Assembly (NCBI RefSeq): GCF_011393025.1
Contig: NZ_JAAOEO010000004.1
Coordinates: forward strand, 1-64,000
Source: Neobacillus terrae
Lineage (GTDB): Bacteria > Bacillota > Bacilli > Bacillales > Cytobacillaceae
DNA: 64,000 nucleotides
Direction: 5' to 3'
Shown here: positions 56,926 through 64,000 of the stretch, piece by piece
Numbering within the stretch: position 1 is the first letter of the stretch
Layout of the letters: the number at the start of each line of letters is the position of its first letter
Translations under genes and position numbers: made by a program
The notes under the pieces: model-generated
Told to the model about the DNA's origin: nothing
What the model saw: the letters and a program-made list of their open reading frames with translations, nothing else
Database searches by the model: none

Positions 56926-58056
56926 TTATTCCAGGAAATCCTTAAGCCTTTTGCTTCGGCTTGGATGTCTCAATTTCCGGAGAGCTTTTGCTTCAATTTG
57001 GCGTATACGCTCACGAGTTACGCCGAAGACTTTGCCCACTTCTTCAAGTGTACGCGTACGTCCGTCATCAAGGCCAAAACGAAGGCGAAGAACGTTTTCT
57101 TCCCTGTCGGTAAGAGTATCAAGGACGTCTTCCAGCTGCTCCTTCAAAAGTTCATAAGCTGCATGTTCTGAAGGTGAAGTTGCATCCTGGTCTTCAATGA
57201 AATCGCCAAGATGAGAATCATCCTCTTCCCCGATCGGAGTCTCAAGTGATACAGGTTCCTGAGCAATTTTCAGAATTTCCCTTACCTTATCAGGTGTTAA
57301 ATCCATATCTTCTGCAATTTCCTCCGGTGTTGGTTCGCGGCCAAGATCCTGAAGCAACTGCCGCTGGACCCTAATTAGCTTATTAATGGTTTCCACCATA
57401 TGAACCGGAATACGAATGGTTCTGGCTTGGTCAGCAATAGCACGGGTAATAGCTTGCCGAATCCACCATGTCGCATACGTACTGAATTTGTACCCTTTAC
57501 GGTAATCAAACTTTTCAACAGCTTTTATAAGACCCATATTACCTTCCTGAATAAGATCAAGGAAAAGCATACCGCGGCCTACATAACGCTTTGCAATACT
57601 TACAACCAGGCGCAGGTTTGCTTCAGCAAGGCGACGTTTTGCTTCTTCGTCTCCTTCTTCAATCCTTTTAGCAAGGCTAATTTCCTCTTCAGCTGAGAGA
57701 AGATCTACACGGCCAATTTCTTTAAGGTACATACGGACTGGATCATTAATTTTAACGCCTGGAGGAACGCTTAAATCATTTAGATCAAATTCCTCCTCAC
57801 CACCCTTGGATAACTGCTTGGCGTCTGGGTCTTCATCCTCATCACTGTCTCCTATCAATTCAATGCCTTGGTCGCCCAGAAATTCATAAAATTCATCCAT
57901 TTGATGCGAGTCCAATTCAAAAACTGATAATCTTTCCGCTATATCATCATAGGCAAGGACGCCGGTTTTCTTACCCAGTACCGTTAACTGGTCTTTTACT
58001 TGTTCAACGGTCAACTCATTTTCGACCTCTTTTGAACGTGCTGATTTTTCAGCCAT
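56926..58056 (-). CDS. sigA: Primary sigma factor SigA
   Basis: SigA (RpoD) directs RNA polymerase to housekeeping promoters. The 376-residue protein has region 1.1 (acidic, residues 10-100), 1.2 ([12 protein letters not shown]), 2 ([20 protein letters not shown] and [15 protein letters not shown]), 3 and 4 ([12 protein letters not shown] and the [21 protein letters not shown]). It follows dnaG by 41 bases, the usual dnaG-sigA operon of Firmicutes. GGAGGGGG precedes the ATG. Confidence 0.98.
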   Translation of the reverse strand: MAEKSARSKEVENELTVEQVKDQLTVLGKKTGVLAYDDIAERLSVFELDSHQMDEFYEFLGDQGIELIGDSDEDEDPDAKQLSKGGEEEFDLNDLSVPPGVKINDPVRMYLKEIGRVDLLSAEEEISLAKRIEEGDEEAKRRLAEANLRLVVSIAKRYVGRGMLFLDLIQEGNMGLIKAVEKFDYRKGYKFSTYATWWIRQAITRAIADQARTIRIPVHMVETINKLIRVQRQLLQDLGREPTPEEIAEDMDLTPDKVREILKIAQEPVSLETPIGEEDDSHLGDFIEDQDATSPSEHAAYELLKEQLEDVLDTLTDREENVLRLRFGLDDGRTRTLEEVGKVFGVTRERIRQIEAKALRKLRHPSRSKRLKDFLE

Positions 58057-58097
58057 TTGTCCCCCTCCTTCTAAAAATCACAACTTCCAAATGGGAT

Positions 58098-59903
58098 CTA
58101 TAAGGATTTGCGTAATTGAATGATTTGCATTGCTATCGATGCTGCCTTGCTAAAATCTTTTTGGCGCTCAGCTTCATTTTGTTCAGCTTGCATTTCCTTT
58201 ATTTTTAGCAGTTTTTGATAATTCAACACCTGTTTGATATAATCAGTTAATTCCTTATCCGTCACGTCTTCATTTATTGGCATCATTTCAATGTCTGCCA
58301 CAATTCTTCTAAGTTTATCATCTTTAATATAGTTTAAAAACGCGTTGGAATCAGGATCAGCAGTATCTTCGTAGAAGCCAAATAAATAAGTGATAATTGC
58401 CTGATGTTCATCTATGTTGAAGGTGCTGCCAGTTAATAGGTCCTGAACCTTGAAGGCAAACTCTCTGTTTTTTAACATATGTGCGATCAAGCTTCGCTCA
58501 GCATTGTGATGAGCAGGCTTTAATCCTGCCGCCTGCCTGATTAATGGTTTTTTAACGGGAGGTGGTGATCCCCGGTTTTGCTTATTTCTTCCCGGGGCAG
58601 CATAGGTCTGAAGCTGCTGATTTAATGCTTCAAGCGATAATGAAAATTCACTTGCAATCTGCCTAAGATAAAGGTCCCTTTCAACCGCTTTAGTCAATTG
58701 GGATATTTCCTTTAATACTTGTTCGATATAAGCCAGCCTATCTCCTTCATCCTTAAGATTTTTTCCTCTTCTATAATAAAGAAATTTAAAGGACATCCAG
58801 GTAAGGCTGGAACCTATTACTTCATTCCTAAATTTCTCGGAACCCATTTTTTTAATATAATCATCTGGATCCATGCCATCTGGCATTAGAGCAACCTTAA
58901 TCTGGAGCCCTGCCTCGTTTAGCATGTTTCCGGCACGGAAAGCGGCTCCAATCCCCGCTTTATCGGAGTCATAACAAATTGTAACACTGCCTGTATTCTG
59001 ACGGATTAATGAGATATGCTCCGCCGTAAGAGAAGTTCCCATTGTGGCTACTCCATTTTCCACACCGGAACGGTCAGCAGCAATGACATCAGCAAAACCC
59101 TCAAAAAGGACAATTTGCTGGGTTCTTCTTATATTTGGTTTTGCTAAATGAAAGTTATATAAAACTTTACTTTTATTAAAGATTGGCGTTTCGGGGCTAT
59201 TCAAATACTTGGGCTCTTCCGCCCCCAAAGATCTCCCGGAAAACGCAATCGTTCTGCCATGTCGGTCAAGTACCGGAAACATTATCCGATCCCTGAAACG
59301 GTCAAAATAGGTTCCGTCCTTTTCCCTTTTGATAATCAATCCCGCTTTTTCCATCCATTCAGGCTTTAAATCCCGCTTCATTAAAAATTTAACAACAAAA
59401 TCCCATGAATTAAGCGAATAGCCAATTTCGAATTTATCAATGGATTCTCTCGTAAAACCCCTGTTAAGCAGGTATTCCAGTGCGTCTTGACCCTCTTTTG
59501 TATTTACCAGCAAGTGATGGTAAAATTTCTTTAATAGGTCGTGTGCATCGAGCATCGCCTGGAGTTCAGGTGATATTCCTTTTTCATTCCCGGAGGTTTG
59601 TAAGCTAATATCAAGTTCAATATTAGCCCGTCCGGCCAGCTTTACGGCTGCCTCCTGAAAGGATAGCCCTTCAAGATCCATTAAAAATGAAAAAACATTT
59701 CCACCGGCACCACAGCCAAAACAATGAAAAATTTGTTTATCTGGTGCGACAGAAAAAGACGGTGTATTTTCTCCATGGAAAGGACATAATCCGAAGTAAT
59801 TTCGCCCGTGCTTTGTAAGTTGAACATAATCACTTATTACTTCAACAATATCTACACCCTGACGAATTTGGTTGATTTTTTCTTCGGCAATGCGCTCTGC
59901 CAT
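58098..59903 (-). CDS. dnaG: DNA primase
   Basis: DnaG makes RNA primers at the replication fork. The 601-residue protein has the zinc-binding domain with C40, H43, C61 and C64 (CPFH and CFGC), the catalytic TOPRIM core (EGFADVIAADRSG near residue 270; CYDSDKAG) and a C-terminal helicase-binding domain (about 450-601). It is upstream of sigA. Confidence 0.98.
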   Translation of the reverse strand: MAERIAEEKINQIRQGVDIVEVISDYVQLTKHGRNYFGLCPFHGENTPSFSVAPDKQIFHCFGCGAGGNVFSFLMDLEGLSFQEAAVKLAGRANIELDISLQTSGNEKGISPELQAMLDAHDLLKKFYHHLLVNTKEGQDALEYLLNRGFTRESIDKFEIGYSLNSWDFVVKFLMKRDLKPEWMEKAGLIIKREKDGTYFDRFRDRIMFPVLDRHGRTIAFSGRSLGAEEPKYLNSPETPIFNKSKVLYNFHLAKPNIRRTQQIVLFEGFADVIAADRSGVENGVATMGTSLTAEHISLIRQNTGSVTICYDSDKAGIGAAFRAGNMLNEAGLQIKVALMPDGMDPDDYIKKMGSEKFRNEVIGSSLTWMSFKFLYYRRGKNLKDEGDRLAYIEQVLKEISQLTKAVERDLYLRQIASEFSLSLEALNQQLQTYAAPGRNKQNRGSPPPVKKPLIRQAAGLKPAHHNAERSLIAHMLKNREFAFKVQDLLTGSTFNIDEHQAIITYLFGFYEDTADPDSNAFLNYIKDDKLRRIVADIEMMPINEDVTDKELTDYIKQVLNYQKLLKIKEMQAEQNEAERQKDFSKAASIAMQIIQLRKSL

Positions 59904-59939
59904 GAAAACAACTCCATTTTTCTAAAAAAAGTATAGCAG

Positions 59940-60389
59940 TTATCCCTCTACAAGATTCGACAAAATGTTTGTCAGTTCCTTCACAAACCGTTCCCGGTCG
60001 GAAGATATAAAGGGTTTTGGCCCTTTTCCATACTCTCCTCTGCGGCGTGCCTTTGCACTTAAAAAACGCAAATCAAGAGCTGTCAAAATTCCTTTTTCTT
60101 CAAATAAAGTTCCCCTTGGAGATAGAACATAAACCCCTTTTGGAAGCAGGGTAGAAGCGAGGCCAATATCCTGGGTTACTGCAATATCTCCTTTGGCAGC
60201 ATGATTCATAATAAAAAGATCAGCCGCTTCCTTTCCGATGTCCACATATTTCCACTCCGCGTATGTAAAATCATTTTTTACGTGGTTATATGAAGCAACA
60301 AAAAGGACTTTTATTGAAAAATCAGAGGCAATTTCGACAATTTCTTCTTTTACCGGGCAGGAATCTGCATCTACAAATATAGTGGGCAC
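59940..60389 (-). CDS. yqxD: YqxD/YaiI family protein (DUF188)
   Basis: This 149-residue protein starts TIFVDADSCPVKEEIVEIA, the DUF188 signature resembling a PIN-like nuclease, with DIAVTQDIGLAS and RGTLFEEKGI further on. It has no established activity. It lies 36 bases upstream of dnaG on the same strand, as in B. subtilis. Confidence 0.92.
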   Translation of the reverse strand: MPTIFVDADSCPVKEEIVEIASDFSIKVLFVASYNHVKNDFTYAEWKYVDIGKEAADLFIMNHAAKGDIAVTQDIGLASTLLPKGVYVLSPRGTLFEEKGILTALDLRFLSAKARRRGEYGKGPKPFISSDRERFVKELTNILSNLVEG

Positions 60390-60740
60390 GCTAATTTCAT
60401 TAGTACTAATTCTACATCACTCCGCATAATCCTTCTTGCCTCAAGAACTTTTCTTTGCCAACGGCCATTTTTAAAGCAAGATAGACTTATTTGATTCAAT
60501 ACAGATTATGTCGAATATTTTTAAAGAGCCTCCCTTGACATCTCACAATAAATAGTTTATTCGTTCAAACCCAACTCTAAACCTAATAACATACATTTTT
60601 ATCACAATTTTTTATTATAGTACATTGTTTTATATTTTTCCATTAATTTTCACTTTAGAATTTTACTTTTTTAATTCTTTAAAGCAATGTACCAAATTAT
60701 AGAAAAATGCACATAACCGTTTTGATTATGTGCAGGAAGT
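60390..60740. other. AT-rich intergenic region before yqxD
   Basis: This 351-base gap is very AT-rich and presumably holds the yqxD-dnaG-sigA promoter(s). Apart from the terminator at 60703-60734 I see no repeat or gene. Confidence 0.6.
60703..60734 (-). terminator. Terminator of the PpsR gene
   Basis: TGCACATAA and TTATGTGCA pair perfectly around a 9-base loop; the minus strand continues with TTTTT. It begins 6 bases after the stop codon. Confidence 0.85.
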
Positions 60741-61553
60741 TCATTTTTTATGTATATAATTTAAAATTTCATTTGCTGTTTCTTCGACCGCTTTATTGGT
60801 TACATCTATGATCGGACAGTTAATTCGGGAAACCACTTTTTCAAAAAATACAAGCTCTTCTTTTATCCGTTCAATATTAGCGTAGCTTGCCTGATCGTTA
60901 AGACCCAATGATATTAATCTTTCACGCCGGATGTTATTTAGTTTTTCGGGGCTGATTTTTAATCCAAAGCATTTTTCAGGCGGAACCTTATAAAGCTCTT
61001 CAGGTGGCTCAACCTCTGGAACGAGAGGTACATTAGCTACCTTTAAGCGCTTAAGAGCAAGGTATTGTGAAAGGGGGGTTTTGGATGTTCTTGATACCCC
61101 AATCAAAACAATATCAGCTTTCATAATACCACGTGGATCACGGCCATCGTCATACTTAACAGCAAACTCAATAGCCTCAACCTTTTTAAAGTAATCCTCA
61201 TCAAGCTTACGAACTAGGCCAGGTTCACAAAGAGGTACTTTTCCTGTTAACTCTTGAATCTGATCCATTAATGGACCAATTAAGTCACAAGCATAAATTC
61301 CTTCTATTTTTGCTGCTTTTTGGATATATTCCCTCATCTCAGGCTTCACAAGTGTAAAGGCAATCATCCCTTTGTCCATCTTTACAAGGGAAATTACCTC
61401 GTCAATATGTTCTATGTCCTCTACATAAGGAAATCTTTTAAGAACCATTCCTGAACCGTTAAACTGGGTTATTGCCGCCTTTGTAACTAATTCAGCCGTT
61501 TCCCCGACAGAATCAGAGACGACATAAATAACTGGCATACTCATTATTCCCAA
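60741..61553 (-). CDS. yqfL: Pyruvate, phosphate dikinase/PEP synthase regulatory protein
   Basis: This 270-residue DUF299 protein is a bifunctional ADP-dependent kinase and phosphotransferase that switches PPDK or PEP synthase off and on. It has [12 protein letters not shown] at the N-terminus and the P-loop-like [15 protein letters not shown] (about residue 155). Start is uncertain: a TTG at 61553 sits 4 bases after GGAG, and an ATG at 61544 is further away. It follows ccpN by 22 bases, tying both to gluconeogenesis control as in B. subtilis yqzB-yqfL. Confidence 0.93.
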   Translation of the reverse strand: MGIMSMPVIYVVSDSVGETAELVTKAAITQFNGSGMVLKRFPYVEDIEHIDEVISLVKMDKGMIAFTLVKPEMREYIQKAAKIEGIYACDLIGPLMDQIQELTGKVPLCEPGLVRKLDEDYFKKVEAIEFAVKYDDGRDPRGIMKADIVLIGVSRTSKTPLSQYLALKRLKVANVPLVPEVEPPEELYKVPPEKCFGLKISPEKLNNIRRERLISLGLNDQASYANIERIKEELVFFEKVVSRINCPIIDVTNKAVEETANEILNYIHKK

Positions 61554-61575
61554 CCATCTCCTCTTTTGAAATTTT

Positions 61576-62211
61576 TTACATATCCTCTCCTAGAGCAACA
61601 AAAGCCTTGGCTATATTAGTTTTTGTCACACGGCCGATTACTTCAAAGCCTCTTTCTGTCTTCTTGACTACAGGAAGTGCATCAATTTGTTTATCAATCA
61701 ATTTTTTTGCAACTTCAATAAGAAGATCATCTCTTTCACATATAGTAATATTCGGCATCCTCGTCATAATAATGTTGACTGGAAGACTTGCCAGCTCCTG
61801 TTTGCCAATGCTGGCACGCAAAAGATCCTTTCGAGACAGAACGCCCACAAGCAATGAATTTTGGTCGACTACGAATAGAGTTCCTACATCCTCCAAAAAC
61901 ATAGAAACGATGGCATCATATACGGAAACATTTTCATTTACCACTACGGGAATCGACTGATATTCTCTCACAAATATCTTTTGCAGATTTTCGGTCAGAA
62001 GCTGAGTACCTGACTTTCCTGTATAAAAATACCCCACTCGCGGCCGGGCATCCAAAAAACCAGCCATAGTTAGTATTGCCAAATCAGGCCTTAATGTTGC
62101 TCTCGTTAAATTTAACTGATCTGCAATATGTTCACCGGTAATCGGTCCATTATCCTTTACAATTTGAAGGATTTGCTCCTGCCGTTTGTTAAGTTCTATT
62201 GTCCTCACCAC
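61576..62211 (-). CDS. ccpN: Gluconeogenesis repressor CcpN
   Basis: CcpN represses gapB, pckA and a small RNA gene on glycolytic carbon in B. subtilis. The 211-residue protein has an N-terminal HTH ([19 protein letters not shown], about 33-55) and two CBS domains (about 80-140 and 145-205). Either of two adjacent GTG codons (62211 or 62208) could start it; the second gives MRTIELN, like the B. subtilis protein, but AAAGGTG is only 2-5 bases from both. It is the first gene of a ccpN-yqfL unit. Confidence 0.93.
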   Translation of the reverse strand: MVRTIELNKRQEQILQIVKDNGPITGEHIADQLNLTRATLRPDLAILTMAGFLDARPRVGYFYTGKSGTQLLTENLQKIFVREYQSIPVVVNENVSVYDAIVSMFLEDVGTLFVVDQNSLLVGVLSRKDLLRASIGKQELASLPVNIIMTRMPNITICERDDLLIEVAKKLIDKQIDALPVVKKTERGFEVIGRVTKTNIAKAFVALGEDM

Positions 62212-62340
62212 CTTTTAAGTATCATTTAACACAAAACTGATATACTTTTCCTCCTTGAAACAGCAAAAGAGTTATACTTATATAAAAACATTATATACCA
62301 ATCCAAATAAATGAAAAGGCAGATAGAACCTTAGTATTTG

Positions 62341-62388
62341 AAAAAATAAAAGAAAGTGCAGCTTCGATCAGCCGCACTTTCTTTTTTA
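62341..62388. terminator. Terminator of glyS
   Basis: AAGAAAGTGC and GCACTTTCTT pair with GCTTCGATCAGC in the loop, flanked by A- and T-runs. It lies about 40 bases after the glyS stop and could stop transcription from both sides. Confidence 0.85.
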
Positions 62389-62428
62389 CCTTTTCCTTCC
62401 ATTAGAACATTTCGGTCAGTGCTTTAAA

Positions 62429-63814
62429 TTAGAAACTAATTTTCTCTTGTAAAAAGTTTACTAACTCAGTAATAGGAAGTCTTGTCTGTTCCATTGTATC
62501 CCTGTCTCTGACAGTTACCATTTTGTCTTCAACAGAATCGAAATCGAAAGTAATGCAATATGGTGTTCCGATTTCATCATGTCGGCGGTAGCGTTTTCCA
62601 ATTGAGCCAGCTTCATCATAATCCACAAGGAAATGCTTTGAAAGTTCTTCATATACACCTCTTGCATCTTCAGAAAGCTTTTTGGACAATGGAAGTACAG
62701 CTGCTTTAAATGGCGCTAGTGCAGGATGAAAATGCATAACCGATCTTGATGTACCATCTTCGAGCTGCTCTTCATCGTAAGCATCGATTAAATAAGCAAG
62801 GGTTACCCTGTCAGCACCCAGGGATGGCTCTATACAATACGGAACATACTTTTCATTGGTTTCGGGATCATTATAATGAAAGTCCTCACCTGAAAATTGC
62901 ATATGCTGTTTTAAGTCGTAGTCTGTTCTGGAGGCAATGCCCCATAGCTCGCCCCAGCCAAATGGGAATTTGTATTCAAAGTCAGTAGTAGCATTACTAT
63001 AATGAGACAATTCATCTTCTGAATGATCACGTAATCTTAAATTTTCTCTTTTTAAACCAAGAGATATTAACCATTGCTCGGCATACTGTTTCCAGAAATC
63101 AAACCACTTTAATTCCTCCCCCGGCTTACAGAAAAACTCTAATTCCATTTGCTCAAACTCGCGAGTACGGAAAGTAAAGTTACCTGGGGTTATCTCGTTT
63201 CTAAAGCTTTTGCCAATTTGGGCAATACCAAAAGGCAATTTTTTTCTCATCGTACGCTGAACATTTTTGAAGTTTACAAAAATGCCTTGGGCTGTTTCAG
63301 GACGAAGAAAAATTTCATTTGTACTAGTTTCGGTAACACCCTGAAATGTTTTAAACATTAGATTAAATTGACGGATACCCGTGAAATCGTGGCTGCCACA
63401 CTCAGGACAAGCAATATTATGCTCCTTGATTAATTCTTCCATTTTTTCAAATGGGAGGCCATCAACCACTAGCTCAATTCCTTTTTCTTCAAGAGCATTT
63501 TCAATTAGCTTATCTGCACGGTGGCGAGCTTTACAATTTTTACAATCAATCATAGGGTCATTAAAGTTGCCAATATGGCCCGATGCCTCCCAAGTCCTTG
63601 GATTCATCAGAATAGCTGCATCAATACCAACATTATAAGGGGACTGTTGAACAAACTTTTTCCACCATGCCTGTTTAATATTGTTCTTCAATTCCACTCC
63701 AAGAGGACCATAGTCCCACGTATTTGCCAAACCTCCATATATTTCAGATCCAGGAAAAACAAATCCCCTGTGTTTCGCATGTGACACAATCTGCTCCATA
63801 CTTACACTCATCAT
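62429..63814 (-). CDS. glyS: Glycyl-tRNA synthetase (alpha2 type)
   Basis: GlyQS-type single-chain enzyme that charges tRNA-Gly, 461 residues from the ATG at 63814 (or the next codon, also ATG). Class II motifs are visible: [25 protein letters not shown] (motif 2 region, about 205-230) and [13 protein letters not shown] (motif 3). A CxxC...CxxC zinc pattern is at [12 protein letters not shown] and [13 protein letters not shown] precedes the start. The leader is a T-box; the upstream open frame of 20 codons is in the leader and is not coding. Confidence 0.96.
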   Translation of the reverse strand: MMSVSMEQIVSHAKHRGFVFPGSEIYGGLANTWDYGPLGVELKNNIKQAWWKKFVQQSPYNVGIDAAILMNPRTWEASGHIGNFNDPMIDCKNCKARHRADKLIENALEEKGIELVVDGLPFEKMEELIKEHNIACPECGSHDFTGIRQFNLMFKTFQGVTETSTNEIFLRPETAQGIFVNFKNVQRTMRKKLPFGIAQIGKSFRNEITPGNFTFRTREFEQMELEFFCKPGEELKWFDFWKQYAEQWLISLGLKRENLRLRDHSEDELSHYSNATTDFEYKFPFGWGELWGIASRTDYDLKQHMQFSGEDFHYNDPETNEKYVPYCIEPSLGADRVTLAYLIDAYDEEQLEDGTSRSVMHFHPALAPFKAAVLPLSKKLSEDARGVYEELSKHFLVDYDEAGSIGKRYRRHDEIGTPYCITFDFDSVEDKMVTVRDRDTMEQTRLPITELVNFLQEKISF

Positions 63815-63847
63815 TTTCTCTCCTTTAATGTTAATAAAATGGAAAAT

Positions 63848-64000
63848 AAAAAAACTCTCATCCTCTATGCACATCGCATAGGGACGAGAGTTACCCGCGG
63901 TTCCACCCTAATTGCCGCAAAAGCGGCCTCTTTAAAATAAAATTGCTCAGGAACGCCTTCCTCCGGTCTCTATAACCCGGCTTCCACTGTCCCGGGATCG
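63848..64000 (-). promoter_or_regulatory. T-box leader of glyS (5' part cut by the window end)
   Basis: On the minus strand the core AGGGTGGAACCGCGGG (63894-63909) is the invariant T-box sequence that pairs with the tRNA acceptor end. It is followed by a terminator hairpin AACTCTCGTCCCTATGC / GCATAGAGGATGAGAGTT (63854-63892) and a T-run. Uncharged tRNA-Gly should favour readthrough. Stem I with the glycine specifier is not in the window. Confidence 0.93.

Noticed and set aside
63815..63874. N-terminal extension of GlyS by 20 codons
   Set aside because: That stretch overlaps the T-box terminator region and no ribosome-binding site precedes it; GGAG is directly before the ATG at 63814.

Overview
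The window looks like ordinary chromosomal backbone of a low-GC Gram-positive in the family Bacillaceae. Almost every gene matches a Bacillus subtilis yqh/yqg/yqf family I recognise, and most are in the B. subtilis order. Genus and species cannot be fixed from the sequence alone. There is no tRNA, rRNA, CRISPR array, prophage, transposase or origin. The hallmarks are SigA, DnaG, a complete comG operon, a Pst operon with two PstB proteins, a tandem glycine riboswitch and a T-box in front of glyS.

Layout. 1-4450: glycine cleavage operon gcvT-gcvPA-gcvPB (minus strand) behind a glycine riboswitch. 4615-7069: SNF2-type helicase YqhH with partner YqhG. 7277-11515: yqzE and the competence pseudopilus operon comGA-GG; the sinI-sinR-tasA block that B. 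subtilis carries next to comG is absent. 11700-16700: a CBS-domain protein, the Spx-like regulator MgsR, a cysteine-rich HTH regulator with yqgY, a MidA-like methyltransferase, yqgX, yqgW and yqgV. 17261-24720: lipoprotein YqgU, gamma-D-glutamyl peptidase YqgT, glucokinase, yqgQ, a secreted or anchored unknown, rhomboid protease YqgP and a YqgO-like small protein. 24816-29227: lactate dehydrogenase, a DUF92 membrane protein, 5-formyl-THF cyclo-ligase, L33, an unknown, and yqzD/yqzC. 29363-34561: pstS-C-A-B-B-phoU behind a six-repeat PhoP box. 34666-41622: PBP2A-type transpeptidase, an MFS protein, Mn superoxide dismutase, an Fnr-type oxygen sensor, yqgC and yqgB. 41710-49762: yqfZ, ispG, yqfX, yqfW, zur with a zinc ABC transporter, yqfT, nfo and cshB. 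50064-54470: yqfQ, ispH, yqfO, trmK and cytochrome c-550. 54692-63814: acyl-CoA dehydrogenase, a membrane protein, the sigA-dnaG locus, yqxD, the PPDK/PEPS regulatory kinase, ccpN and glyS, with the glyS T-box cut by the window end.

How the genes work together. They are mainly housekeeping and stress or nutrient-response units: one-carbon metabolism (gcv, yqgN), DNA uptake (comG), phosphate import (pst/phoU), zinc homeostasis (zur/znu), isoprenoid synthesis (ispG, ispH), oxygen and oxidative stress (fnr, sodA, mgsR), glycolysis/gluconeogenesis control (glcK, ldh, ccpN, ppsR) and core replication/transcription (dnaG, sigA).

The least explained material is between genes. There are at least two families of short modular repeats. 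Family A begins exactly on the TAA stop codon of the preceding gene in three separate places. Family B begins directly after the U-tract of intrinsic terminators in three places. I found no convincing new protein system; these repeat families are the best candidate for something undescribed.
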